Source of the DNA: Sva-07 sp963728355
GTDB taxonomy: Bacteria; Actinomycetota; Acidimicrobiia; Acidimicrobiales; Ilumatobacteraceae
Reading direction: 5' to 3'
DNA length: 64,000 nt
NCBI GenBank assembly: GCA_963728355.1
Contig: CAVSJQ010000022.1
Coordinates: 186,001 to 250,000 of the forward strand
Shown here: piece after piece, positions 18,008 to 26,420 of the stretch
How positions within the stretch are numbered: position 1 is the stretch's first letter
Layout: every line of letters starts with the position of its first letter
The notes under the pieces: model-generated
Told to the model about the DNA's origin: nothing
The model's database searches: none
What the model saw: the letters and a program-made list of their open reading frames with translations, nothing else
Made by a program: the position numbers and the translations under genes

Positions 18008-18360
18008 TGGCGTCGGTGTTCGACCTGGTGACGATCGACGCACCGGACGCGAAGGCATGCGCACGGTTCTGGTCGGCTGCGCTCGCGCTGCACGAGGTCG
18101 AGCGCGAAGACGTCGATCGCTGGATCGTGCTCGCGGACGTCGGCGGCAGACGGCGTCTCGGCGTCCAGCGCGGCGTCACTCGGGCGGGCTCGATGCATCT
18201 CGACGTGGCCTGCGATCCAGCAGACTTCGACTCGGAGATCGAACGGCTCGTCGGGCTCGGTGCCCGGCTCGTCGCCCCGGCGCGACGGGAGGCGTACGGG
18301 TCGATCGCCAATCTGGTGGACCCCGACGGCAACCCGTTCGACCTCTGCGCCTACGGGTGA
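18007..18360 (+). CDS. VOC family protein (glyoxalase/bleomycin-resistance fold)
   Basis: Protein of 117 aa whose ATG overlaps the last base of the upstream stop (TGATG). It has the paired beta-alpha-beta modules typical of the vicinal oxygen chelate fold: FDLVTIDAPDAKACARFWSA at the start and NLVDPDGNPFDLCAYG at the end. It matches the glyoxalase-like subgroup (PF18029-type). It is last in the operon and is followed by a strong terminator. Role unknown. Confidence 0.8.
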   Translation: MASVFDLVTIDAPDAKACARFWSAALALHEVEREDVDRWIVLADVGGRRRLGVQRGVTRAGSMHLDVACDPADFDSEIERLVGLGARLVAPARREAYGSIANLVDPDGNPFDLCAYG

Positions 18361-18364
18361 CGCG

Positions 18365-18396
18365 GAACGGGGGCGCTCATCAGAGCGCCCCCGTTC
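18365..18396 (+). terminator. Strong intrinsic terminator hairpin
   Basis: A perfect 13-bp stem (18365-18377 pairs with 18384-18396) around a 6-nt loop, followed by GGTTTGTT. It lies 5 nt after the VOC stop and before the convergent importer operon, so it can end transcription from both sides. Confidence 0.85.
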
Positions 18397-18431
18397 GGTT
18401 TGTTCGTGGGTTCAGGTCGGCCCGATGTCGC

Positions 18432-19622
18432 TCAGCGACCGATCGACTCGTCGATGAACTCGTTGGTGTAGGAATCCTCCACCGTGTACCCATCGGGAAG
18501 CGTGATCCCACGGTTCTCCAGGATCACGGCGAACTCGTCGAAGACGGTCTGCATCCGCTCGGGATCGAAGTTACCGTAGGTGTCGTCGGGGCCGTTGGTG
18601 CCGTAGCCATCCGATTCGAACAGCTCGAACGCTCGAGCGTTCAGCTCCGGGGTGAGCGTCCAGTAGTTGTTGTACACCTCGGTGATGCCGATGATCGCGT
18701 CGCCGACAGGCTGGGGATCGTCGAGGTAGTCCACCCAGGCCTGTTGGAGCTTCGGGACGAGCAGCTCGAGACACGGGGACAGCTCGTCGAGGCGCTCCGT
18801 GAGTACCGAGTAGGCGGCCGGATAGGGCTGCCAACCGAGCTCGTGGATGATCGCATAGTCGACCGGTGCCGGCGCACCGTCCTTCCAGTCGATGAGGTTC
18901 TCGTACTTGAACACCTCGTTGGTGGCGAAGCCCTGCTGCATGAAGTCGCCGCCGTCGGCGACCCACTGGTCCGGGGCGCCGCCGTAGTTCGGATCGCTCT
19001 GCGACTCGTCGAGGTATCCCTTGGCGATCATCCAGTCGACGTACGTGGCGGTCGGGAAATGGAGCAGACGAGCCCCGGTTTGCTTGATCGACTCCGGATT
19101 GTCGAGGTCGATGTCGAGTTGCTCCGGATCCCACATGAAGATCTGTGGGTTGATCTCGAGGGTCGTGGCGACCGCTGTGGTCTCGACGGTCGGCGCCCGC
19201 TCGATGATGTCGTCGGTGTTCACGTAGCCGAGTGTGATGTCCTGGTCCGTCTTCAGGACGGCGGCGACCGGCTGGAACTCGATGGCGTCACCACCGGCGC
19301 GGATCTCCACGGTTTCGATGCCGCCCACGGCGTACGCCGGATCGATCGGGCCCGAGTACGTGAACAGTGAGGCGTCGGCCTCGCCGCCCGGTCCGATCAG
19401 CTGGTACGTGCCGCCATGTTCGGTCTCGGGCCACCAGTCGGTCTGGATGACGAGATTCTGAGGGCACACCGCCTCGTCGGTCGTGTTCTCGGTCGCGTTG
19501 TCGGTGGTCGCAGCGTCGGTGGCGGCCGGCTCACTCGAGGTGTCGTCGTCGCTGCCACAGGCGGCCGCGACCGCACTGAGTGCGACGATGGCCGCGAGCG
19601 CCTTCTTGGTGGTGGGTTTCAT
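18432..19622 (-). CDS. ABC transporter substrate-binding lipoprotein (NMT1/ThiY-like)
   Basis: Protein of 396 aa. The N-terminus is a lipoprotein signal with lipobox VAAACGSDDD, followed by a Ser/Thr/Asp/Glu-rich linker to about residue 50. The mature part has LVIQTDWWPETEHGG and GGDAIEFQPVAAVLKTDQ, typical of NMT1-type periplasmic proteins that bind aromatic or pyrimidine-like compounds. The ATG at 19622 has a GGGGAG ribosome site. It is last in an operon after the ATPase and permease. The ligand is inferred to be a nitrogen heterocycle from the surrounding catabolic genes. Confidence 0.83.
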   Translation of the reverse strand: MKPTTKKALAAIVALSAVAAACGSDDDTSSEPAATDAATTDNATENTTDEAVCPQNLVIQTDWWPETEHGGTYQLIGPGGEADASLFTYSGPIDPAYAVGGIETVEIRAGGDAIEFQPVAAVLKTDQDITLGYVNTDDIIERAPTVETTAVATTLEINPQIFMWDPEQLDIDLDNPESIKQTGARLLHFPTATYVDWMIAKGYLDESQSDPNYGGAPDQWVADGGDFMQQGFATNEVFKYENLIDWKDGAPAPVDYAIIHELGWQPYPAAYSVLTERLDELSPCLELLVPKLQQAWVDYLDDPQPVGDAIIGITEVYNNYWTLTPELNARAFELFESDGYGTNGPDDTYGNFDPERMQTVFDEFAVILENRGITLPDGYTVEDSYTNEFIDESIGR

Positions 19623-19687
19623 GGAGTGTCTCCCCCTGAGGGATCGGTGGTGTTCCGGATGGGTGGGTGTTGTGGCCGTGTCCGGGT

Positions 19688-20578
19688 TCACGAGTGACCG
19701 GACTCGGATTCGTGCCAACTCCGCAGCGACCGATTCGACAGCCAACTGATGATGCCGTAGATCGTGACACCGAGGAGTGACGCGAGGATGACGCCGCCGA
19801 AGAGGCGTTCGTACTGGAGCTGCTTGGCGTAGTTGTTCAGCAGTCGACCGAGCCCGAGATCGCCGCGGCTGAAGAAGAAGTCGGCGACCAGTGCGCCGAC
19901 CACACACAGCCCTGCACCGATGCGCAGACCGGTGAAGATCGAGGGGAGCGCGGCGGGGAGCTGCAGCTTGCGCAGCCGGGTGAACCAGCTCGCGTTGTGC
20001 AGCTTGAACAGGTCGAGGTGGCCCCGGTCGACCGACTTCAACCCGAAGAGGAAGCTGGTGAGCATGGGGAAGATGGCAACCAGCACGCACGTCACGACCC
20101 GTGCCGTCCGCGTGGGTCCGAACCACACCGAGAACAGCGGCACCAGAGCGAGGACCGGGATCGTCTGCAGCACGACGGCGTAGGGGAACAACGCCCGTTC
20201 GAGGGTGCGGTTGAACGCCATCACGATGGCACCGACCATGCCGAGCACGGTGGCGATGATGAAGCCGTAGAGCGCAATCCGTGCGGTGTTGACGAGCCCC
20301 TCGAACAGCTCGGCTCGGGCAACGTCGTTGAAGAATGCTTCGTTGATCACGTCATGTGGGGGCGGCACGATGAAGCGGCGGTTCTCGCTGAGCAAGACGT
20401 AGTGCGTCAGGTACCAGAAGCCGATGAACAGCGCGAAAACCGCCAGGATCGGTCCGTAGTGCCAGACCGCACCGGCGACCCGGCCGCGCGAGCGGATCTC
20501 GGGTGGCGCCGTCGAGCTCTCACCCGGTCCGCGGGGCCCGTCGAATCCGATCTGTTCGGGCTCGGCGATGATCGTCAT
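19688..20578 (-). CDS. ABC transporter permease (NMT1/SsuC/ThiX-type)
   Basis: Protein of 296 aa with about six membrane spans. The cytoplasmic EAA loop is LRKLQLPAALPSIFTGLRIG around residue 215. It overlaps the ATPase gene by 4 nt and precedes the binding protein gene by 65 nt. The three genes form a complete single-permease importer of the taurine/nitrate/pyrimidine class. Its position between the ureide hydrolases and a cytosine-deaminase-like gene suggests the same substrate set. Confidence 0.9.
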   Translation of the reverse strand: MTIIAEPEQIGFDGPRGPGESSTAPPEIRSRGRVAGAVWHYGPILAVFALFIGFWYLTHYVLLSENRRFIVPPPHDVINEAFFNDVARAELFEGLVNTARIALYGFIIATVLGMVGAIVMAFNRTLERALFPYAVVLQTIPVLALVPLFSVWFGPTRTARVVTCVLVAIFPMLTSFLFGLKSVDRGHLDLFKLHNASWFTRLRKLQLPAALPSIFTGLRIGAGLCVVGALVADFFFSRGDLGLGRLLNNYAKQLQYERLFGGVILASLLGVTIYGIISWLSNRSLRSWHESESGHS

Positions 20579-21357
20579 CCGTGTGCCTCCTTGAGATGCC
20601 CCGACACCTGCCCGGACAGTTCGGCGAAGGCCGGGTCGTAGCGCAGTTCAGGCATGCGCGGGTACTCGAACGGCACCTCGATGTCGGCGAGGATGCGCCC
20701 GGGTCTGCCCGACATCACCAACACCCGCGTGGACATGAACACCGCTTCGGCGATCGAGTGGGTGATGAACAGCCCCGCGAAGCCGACGTTGATGAACAAG
20801 TCGAGCAACTCGTCGTTCAGGCGCTCGCGGCTGATCTCGTCGAGTGCGCCGAACGGTTCGTCGAACAGGAAGACCTTCGGATTCATCACGAGGGACCGGG
20901 CGAGCGAACAACGCATCCGCATGCCGCCGGAGAGTTGTTTGGGGTGCTTGCCCTGGTGTCCGTCGAGCCCGACCAGCGCAATGGCCTTGCTCGCCCGCTC
21001 GGCTCGTTCCGCCTTCGGGATCCCGTGCAGTTCGGCGATCAGTTCGACGTTGCGCTGCACGGTGCGCCAGGGGAGCAGCGTCGCATCCTGGAAGACGTAT
21101 CCGATCGACCCCCGATCGACGGTGCACGCGCCCGTTGCCTGCTCCTCGAGACCCGACGCGATGCGTAGCAAGGTTGATTTGCCGCAACCGGACGGTCCGA
21201 CAACGGTGACGAACTCGCCTGGGCGGATCGAGAACGACACGTCATCGAGTGCGTGGGTTCCGTCGGCGAACACCATCGAGAGGCCGTCGAACCGAAGTGC
21301 CGCATCGTCGCCGGTGGCGGGCACCGTCGCTGTCGACTCATCTGAGTAGGTGGGCAA
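20575..21357 (-). CDS. ABC transporter ATP-binding protein (SsuB/ThiZ-type)
   Basis: Protein of 260 aa. Walker A is GPSGCGKSTLL, the signature is LSGGMRMRCSLARSL and Walker B is KVFLFDEPFGALDEIS, followed by the switch His in FITHSIAEAVF. The predicted start is TTG 21357 with a GAGAAT -10-like box 8 nt upstream; a GTG at residue 12 is the alternative. It heads the importer operon and is ATGA-coupled to the permease. Confidence 0.9.
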   Translation of the reverse strand: MPTYSDESTATVPATGDDAALRFDGLSMVFADGTHALDDVSFSIRPGEFVTVVGPSGCGKSTLLRIASGLEEQATGACTVDRGSIGYVFQDATLLPWRTVQRNVELIAELHGIPKAERAERASKAIALVGLDGHQGKHPKQLSGGMRMRCSLARSLVMNPKVFLFDEPFGALDEISRERLNDELLDLFINVGFAGLFITHSIAEAVFMSTRVLVMSGRPGRILADIEVPFEYPRMPELRYDPAFAELSGQVSGHLKEAHG

Positions 21358-21454
21358 GTTGAACGATTCTCCTCGAGACGACCTGTCGGATCGCGCCAGG
21401 CGACGTTATGGCAACGATGCGACCTGCGTGGGTCCGAATTGTGTACATCGTGTT

Positions 21455-22660
21455 TCAGGCCGCTGGCACCGTGTGGCCTCGATGCCACACCATGCGATCG
21501 CGTGGTCCGAAAGCGATCGCCTCTCGAACAGTAGCCGCGCGTACGGCGAGCAGGTCAGCCCGGTCCCCGGCGGCGACCCTGACGGGCGAGCGTCCCACCA
21601 CGCGTGCCGACTCGGTGGTGACGGTTCCCCATGCTTCGGGCGCCAGCAGATGGCTGGTCATCATCATCAGGCCGGCCGTCTCGAACGGGCATGCCCGACC
21701 GACCGGGTTGAACGGGTCCTGGAGGTTGTCGGCTCCTGCGGCGACGGCGACGCCCGCCGATCGCAATGCGGCGACGGCCGTCAAGCCCCGCGGCATGGGC
21801 GACTGACCGCGTCCCTGCAGGTAGAGGTTGGTGTGAGGAAGCGCGACGATGCCGATGCCCGAACGGGCCACGAGTTCCGCGATCTCGGCCTGACGGGGCT
21901 CGTCCTGCATTCCGAGACTGACGCAGTGGCTGGCGGTGACCGGGTGGTCGAAGCCGTCGAGGACCATCTCGGCCAGGTGGACGAGATCGAGGGACGTCGG
22001 GTCGAGGGTCTCGTCGGTGTGCAGATCGACGCCGACCGCGTAGTCGTTGGCCGTCTCGAGGAAGAACGCGGTCGCCTTGGCGCTGTTGCCGTCGCGCTCC
22101 AGGTGCGGGCATCCGCCCACCAGGTCGGCCCCGGCGTCGATGGCGGCCCGTAGCAGTGCTCGCTGATCCGCAGCGTCGTGGCCGATCACGGGCCAGCCGC
22201 ACAGTGCGACGATCTCGACATCGATGACGTCGGCGACTCGGCGACGCACCTCGGTGAGCGCCTCGATGCTCGTCAGGCCGTGCTCGGTCGTCGTGTCGGC
22301 ATGGGTCCGAACGGCACCGAAGCCGTTCGCAGCCATCAGGCGGGCGGCCCGTTCTGCCCGCTCGATCGTGTCGCTCACGTCGAGGAGGGCCCGGTTGGAC
22401 TCCATGGCGGTGATCGCGCCCATCAGATCACCGGTCGGGTTCTCGATGCGCTCGGCCAGGAACGCCTTGTCGAGGTGAGCGTGTGGCTCGACGGCGGCGG
22501 CGAGCAGCAGCCACCCCGAGAGGTCGACGGCGCTCGACTCACCGAGGGTCAGTCGGTCACCGACCTCGGCGATGGTGTCGTCGACGATGCGTACGTCCTG
22601 TGGCCCCGGTGTCAGGTCAGCGTGAACAATCGTCGCTTGCCGTAGGAGGGTGCTGGCCAT
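21455..22660 (-). CDS. Amidohydrolase family protein, cytosine deaminase-like
   Basis: Protein of 401 aa from ATG 22660. Metal-binding positions are visible: VEPHAHLDKAFL (HxH and the conserved DK), VRTHADTTTE, DLHTDETLD, VTASHCVSLGM and GADNLQDPFNP with the active-site Asp. This is the cytosine deaminase/N-isopropylammelide (AtzC-like) branch, which removes an exocyclic amino group from a pyrimidine or triazine ring. It follows the NMT1-type importer, which may bring in its substrate. Substrate specificity cannot be set from sequence alone. Confidence 0.85.
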   Translation of the reverse strand: MASTLLRQATIVHADLTPGPQDVRIVDDTIAEVGDRLTLGESSAVDLSGWLLLAAAVEPHAHLDKAFLAERIENPTGDLMGAITAMESNRALLDVSDTIERAERAARLMAANGFGAVRTHADTTTEHGLTSIEALTEVRRRVADVIDVEIVALCGWPVIGHDAADQRALLRAAIDAGADLVGGCPHLERDGNSAKATAFFLETANDYAVGVDLHTDETLDPTSLDLVHLAEMVLDGFDHPVTASHCVSLGMQDEPRQAEIAELVARSGIGIVALPHTNLYLQGRGQSPMPRGLTAVAALRSAGVAVAAGADNLQDPFNPVGRACPFETAGLMMMTSHLLAPEAWGTVTTESARVVGRSPVRVAAGDRADLLAVRAATVREAIAFGPRDRMVWHRGHTVPAA

Positions 22661-22667
22661 CTGCGCG

Positions 22668-22673
22668 AAGCTA
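22668..22673 (-). promoter_or_regulatory. Predicted leaderless -10 (TAGCTT) for the cytosine deaminase-like gene
   Basis: TAGCTT on the minus strand, then 7 nt, then ATG 22660. It sits within the 18-nt space between two divergent start codons and so may also affect the monooxygenase gene. Confidence 0.55.
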
Positions 22674-22678
22674 GCCCG

Positions 22679-23854
22679 ATGACGGAACGTCCCGACTTGA
22701 AGCTCGGCGCCTTCTTCTTCGGAGGCGTCGAGATGGATGATGCCGGAGCCGGGGCACCGGCGCCGATGGATCGCCGCTACACCAACGACGAATGCTGGAA
22801 GGCGACGCTCGACTACGTGAACTCGGCCAAGGAAGCCGAACGGCTCGGCTTCGACTCGTTCTGGACCACCGAACACCATTTCCAGTACGAGGGCTACGAG
22901 GTGATCCCGAACGGTCTGCTGATCTCCACGTGGATCGCCGCACAGACGACGACGCTGCGTTTCGGGGCGATGTTCAACGTCGTGCCGCAGTGGAATCCGC
23001 TGCGCCTCGCCGAGGACTTCGCGACGCTGCACAACCTGTCGGGTGGGCGCGGCATGCTGGGTGTCGGTCGCGGCACCGTCCCGCGCGAGGTCCTGCACCT
23101 CAACGACAAGGGCGTGTCGATCGGATCGCTCGACAATCCCGACATGGTCGACGCCGACCTCCACAACCGCGAGGTCTTCGAGGAGTCGATGGAGATCATC
23201 CGCCGGGCGCTCACCCAGGAGAGCTTCTCCTTCCAGGGCAAGCACTTCCAGATCCCCATCCCCGGCATCCCCGACCGGGGCGAGACCGTGCAGGAACTGA
23301 CCTTGATCCCGAGGCCGATCCACCCGTTCGAGATCTGGCAGGCGGTGACGTCGCCTCCCACGCTCGACTACGTGCCCGTCGTCGATCACGGCGCGGTGTT
23401 CTGGAACCAGCACTACAGCTTCATCAAGCGGTTCTGGGACAAGTACGGCGAGACATACGCCGCATCACACGGTGTCGAGCTGGCGCCGCACGAGAAGCGG
23501 ATGCTCGTCGTGTCGTACCGGATCGAGGACACGATGGAGGAGGCCCGAGCGTCGGCGCTGCCCGGTCACGACGAATTCTGGAAGTTCCTGGGACCGTACG
23601 GCTGGAGCCGCGGCTACATGGGGCCCGATGGCAAGCCCTCCAAGCCGGGTCTGATCCCGACACTCGACGAGTCGATCGAGAACAAGACGATCCTCGTCGG
23701 CCCGCCCGAGAAGGTCGCCGAGGAGGTCGCCTTCTACCGCGACCTGCTCGGCCTCGAGTACCTCACGCTGTTCCCGCACCTGATCGGCGACCCGTACAAG
23801 AAGGCCGACGAGCAGATGGCCCGCTTCGCCGAAGAGGTCCTCCCACTCCTCTGA
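22679..23854 (+). CDS. LLM class flavin-dependent oxidoreductase (luciferase-like monooxygenase)
   Basis: Protein of 391 aa with the luciferase-like TIM barrel. Seen: LGAFFFGGVEM at the start, FDSFWTTEHHFQYEGYEVIP, LRLAEDFATLHNLSGGRGMLGVGRG and a C-terminal VGPPEKVAEEVAFYRDLLG. Such enzymes use FMNH2 or F420H2 to oxygenate or reduce small organic molecules. The gene is divergent from the cytosine deaminase-like gene with only 18 nt between start codons, which suggests joint control. A role in heterocycle breakdown is inferred. Confidence 0.87.
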   Translation: MTERPDLKLGAFFFGGVEMDDAGAGAPAPMDRRYTNDECWKATLDYVNSAKEAERLGFDSFWTTEHHFQYEGYEVIPNGLLISTWIAAQTTTLRFGAMFNVVPQWNPLRLAEDFATLHNLSGGRGMLGVGRGTVPREVLHLNDKGVSIGSLDNPDMVDADLHNREVFEESMEIIRRALTQESFSFQGKHFQIPIPGIPDRGETVQELTLIPRPIHPFEIWQAVTSPPTLDYVPVVDHGAVFWNQHYSFIKRFWDKYGETYAASHGVELAPHEKRMLVVSYRIEDTMEEARASALPGHDEFWKFLGPYGWSRGYMGPDGKPSKPGLIPTLDESIENKTILVGPPEKVAEEVAFYRDLLGLEYLTLFPHLIGDPYKKADEQMARFAEEVLPLL

Positions 23855-23880
23855 CGCCGTCGGCCCCTCGCCGTCGTCGC

Positions 23881-23926
23881 GAGCGATGAGCGAAAAGCCC
23901 GCATTTGGGCGGTTGGCTCATCGCTC
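23881..23926. repeat. REP-like nested palindrome, copy 1
   Basis: An 11-bp perfect outer stem (GAGCGATGAGC at 23881, GCTCATCGCTC at 23916) encloses an inner GCCC/GGGC stem separated by AAAA and GGTTG arms. It lies 27 nt after the monooxygenase stop. Translated ORFs across it are not genes. Confidence 0.85.
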
Positions 23927-23942
23927 GGGTCGGTGCTGCGGT

Positions 23943-23987
23943 GGTGATGAGCGAAAAGCCCGGATTTGGGCGGTTGGCTCATCGCCT
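23943..23987. repeat. REP-like nested palindrome, copy 2
   Basis: Same core as copy 1 in the same orientation, starting 17 nt after it: outer GATGAGC/GCTCATC, inner GCCC/GGGC. The pair fills the space between two convergent genes and could act as a bidirectional terminator. Confidence 0.85.
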
Positions 23988-24008
23988 CCGGCGTCGTGGT
24001 GGGCGTGG

Positions 24009-25619
24009 TCAGAGACCGGCGGCCGAGCCGATGACCGTGCGGGGATCGGCGGCGCCGGCGAACATGCCGGTGTCCTCGACGACGATCGCGTGGGCATGGC
24101 CGAAGCCCGAGTCCCAGGCCGGACGCGCCTCGCTGCGATGACCGCGAGCGGCGAGGGCATCGACCCAGCCGGAGGGGGCGTGGCCCTCGACGTGCACGAG
24201 CGGGCCGCCCGCGCCGGTCCACGTGTCGAAGCCGGTGTCGGGGCCGTGGAGGATCCACCGGCCGGCGTCGATCGCCGCGGTCGGCGACTGGCCGTGGTGG
24301 AAGAGCCGGGCGGCGATCTGCAGCAGGATCTGGGGTTGTGCGTCGCCGCCCATCGTGCCGAACACCGACGCCAGTCGACCCGACCGGGTCGCGAGTGCAG
24401 GGGAGAGGGTGTGCGGGGGACGCCGCCCCGGCCCGAACTCGGCGGGGTGGCCGTCGATCAGGTTGAAACCGATGCCGCGGTTGTGGAGGTTGATGCCCGT
24501 GTTGGGTTCGACGAGGTGGCTGCCGAACCCGGACGCATTCGACTGGATCAGTGACACGCCGATGCGCCGCCCGTCGCGGTCGATGCCCGCGGTGCACAGA
24601 TACGTCGTGTCGCCGTCGGACGTCGGGATCGTGCGTCGGCCGGCGGACTCCAGGCCGATCAGATCGAGGCGCTGATCGATCGCGGCGATCAGCGCCTCAC
24701 CGTCGGCGTGTTCGTGGAGCGCCTCGGGCCGGTCGAATCCCGCGGCTATCGCCGCCTCGATCAGGAGATGTGCCCAGCGTTCGTCGTCGGGGTCGTCGGG
24801 CAGATCGAGTCGCTCGGCGAGACGAGCGGCGGCGAGTGTCAGGTATCCCTGCGAGTTCGGGGCGATCGTATGGAGGTCGACACCGAACGCCGATGCCCGG
24901 AGCGGTTCCTCCCAGTTGGCCTGCACGGTGCCGAGGTCGTCGGCGCTGAACAGCCCGGCGCCGAGTTCGAGGAGGCCGTCGCCGAATGCCCCGAGGTAGA
25001 AGCCGTCGCGTCCACTGGCCGGTAGCGCAGCCAGGACCAGGGCTGCGCCGGGTCGCCGTACGACGGCACCGGTCGATGTGGCCTGCGACGCCAGTTCGTT
25101 CAGGTTGGAGCGGCTCTCGGCATCGAGACGCCGGAGCGATCCGACCAGCAGTGGGCTTGCAGGAAATCCTTCGGCGGCGAGCCGACGGGCCGGTGCGAGG
25201 ATCACGTCGAGCGGCAGTGACCCGAATCGTTCGTGGAGGGCCATCCAGCCGTCGATGCAACCCGGCACGGTGACCGACCGGACGTCGAGTTTGAACGGCA
25301 TGTCGGTGAAGCCTTCGGTACGCAGCCTCTGCGGGTCGGCACCCGAGCCGGCTCGTCCGGACGCGTTGAGCGCGTAGGTCTCGCCGGGTGCCTCGGGATC
25401 GGCGGGGTCGTCGACGTGGATCAGGGCGAAGAGGTCGCCGCCGATTCCGCACAGATGAGGGCCCGTGATCGCGATGGCGGCGTTGGTGGCGATGGCGGCA
25501 TCGACGGCGTTGCCACCCTGCGCGAAGATCGCCAGCCCGGCCGAGGTGGCGAGTTGATCGGCGCTCGCGACCATGTGGTGCGGGGCGCGGACGGTGGACC
25601 GGGGCATGGCGATCGACAT
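24009..25619 (-). CDS. ggt: Gamma-glutamyltransferase family protein
   Basis: Protein of 536 aa from ATG 25619. This N-terminal nucleophile hydrolase is made as one chain that cuts itself before a Thr; here the candidate is Thr338-Thr339 in GDTTYLCTAGI. The substrate-binding Arg/Glu region near the N-terminus reads GGNAVDAAIATNAAIAITGP then HLCGIGGDLFALI, typical of the family. No signal peptide is seen, so it is probably cytosolic. It transfers or hydrolyses gamma-glutamyl groups. It lies downstream of the polyamine importer and might release gamma-glutamyl polyamines (inference). Confidence 0.88.
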   Translation of the reverse strand: MSIAMPRSTVRAPHHMVASADQLATSAGLAIFAQGGNAVDAAIATNAAIAITGPHLCGIGGDLFALIHVDDPADPEAPGETYALNASGRAGSGADPQRLRTEGFTDMPFKLDVRSVTVPGCIDGWMALHERFGSLPLDVILAPARRLAAEGFPASPLLVGSLRRLDAESRSNLNELASQATSTGAVVRRPGAALVLAALPASGRDGFYLGAFGDGLLELGAGLFSADDLGTVQANWEEPLRASAFGVDLHTIAPNSQGYLTLAAARLAERLDLPDDPDDERWAHLLIEAAIAAGFDRPEALHEHADGEALIAAIDQRLDLIGLESAGRRTIPTSDGDTTYLCTAGIDRDGRRIGVSLIQSNASGFGSHLVEPNTGINLHNRGIGFNLIDGHPAEFGPGRRPPHTLSPALATRSGRLASVFGTMGGDAQPQILLQIAARLFHHGQSPTAAIDAGRWILHGPDTGFDTWTGAGGPLVHVEGHAPSGWVDALAARGHRSEARPAWDSGFGHAHAIVVEDTGMFAGAADPRTVIGSAAGL

Positions 25620-25626
25620 GCGCTCG

Positions 25627-25632
25627 ACGTTA
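25627..25632 (-). promoter_or_regulatory. Predicted leaderless -10 (TAACGT) for ggt
   Basis: TAACGT on the minus strand, 7 nt, then ATG 25619. The site is in the 15-nt gap after the glycerophosphodiesterase gene, so ggt can be expressed on its own. Confidence 0.55.
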
Positions 25633-25634
25633 GG

Positions 25635-26420
25635 TCACGGGCCCGTCGTCGCGCCGTGCCACTCTCCCCGTTGAGCGAGGACGTCGCGCAGGAGTTCGGG
25701 ACGGTCGGTCATGATGCCGTCGACGCCCAGATCGAGCAGCCGGTGCATCTCGACGGGATCATCGATCGTCCAGACGTGCACGGGCACGTTCTGGCGATGA
25801 GCGCTGCGAACGAACCGTTCGGTGACCACGGTGACGCCCTTGGGTCCGCTCGGCGCCCCGAAGCGCACCGGCACCTGGGCCACACGCCGGGCGGATCCGG
25901 TCACACGTCCCGCGAGCCGCAGCGTGGCGACCTCCTTCGGGCTCATGCACGACAGCAGGTCAGGACCGAGCAGGGTGCGCAGCTTGGCGAGACGTGCGTG
26001 GCTGAACGCACCCAGGCACACGCGGTCGATCGCCTCGTACCGGCGCAGCAGGGCGGCGAGTGGTCCGACCGCAGCGTCGGACTTGCAGTCGATGTTGAAC
26101 CGCACGTCGGGAAACCGCTCGAGCAGTTCGGACATCAGCGGGATGGGCGCTCGACCGTCGACTCGCACCTCGGCGAGTTCGTCGGCGGTCATCTCCGCGA
26201 TCGACCGGTCGACGCCGCACGTGCGGATCAGGTCGGCGTCGTGGAAGGCCAGCAGCACGCCGTCGGCGCTGAGGTGCACGTCGGTCTCCAGATAGCGGTA
26301 GCCGAGCGACACCGCGTGCTCGAACGCCGGCATCGTGTTCTCGGGTGCCTCACTCGTGCCGCCGCGGTGGGCGAACGGAATCGGCCCCGGCCAGTCGAGA
26401 TACGGATGGACGGCGCTCAC
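25635..26420 (-). CDS. Glycerophosphodiester phosphodiesterase family protein
   Basis: Protein of 261 aa. The active site is FAHRGGTSEAPENTMPAF (His and Arg) with LETDVHLSADGVLLAFHD supplying the metal-binding Glu and Asp and the second His. The product hydrolyses glycerophosphodiesters to glycerol 3-phosphate and an alcohol. The TIM-barrel end MTDRPELLRDVL is complete. The start is GTG 26420, only about 15 residues before the catalytic His, so the gene truly overlaps the end of the upstream permease gene by 71 nt. No signal peptide is seen. Confidence 0.9.
   Translation of the reverse strand: MSAVHPYLDWPGPIPFAHRGGTSEAPENTMPAFEHAVSLGYRYLETDVHLSADGVLLAFHDADLIRTCGVDRSIAEMTADELAEVRVDGRAPIPLMSELLERFPDVRFNIDCKSDAAVGPLAALLRRYEAIDRVCLGAFSHARLAKLRTLLGPDLLSCMSPKEVATLRLAGRVTGSARRVAQVPVRFGAPSGPKGVTVVTERFVRSAHRQNVPVHVWTIDDPVEMHRLLDLGVDGIMTDRPELLRDVLAQRGEWHGATTGP

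Noticed and set aside
21402..21414. CGTT-GCCAT-AACG-like dyad before the ABC ATPase as an operator
   Set aside because: Only a 4-bp arm on each side; this is too weak to separate from chance.
23886..24141. Short ORFs beginning MSEKP..GRLAH across the palindromes
   Set aside because: The same peptide appears at every copy of the repeat because the DNA is repeated; no start signal or extension is conserved.
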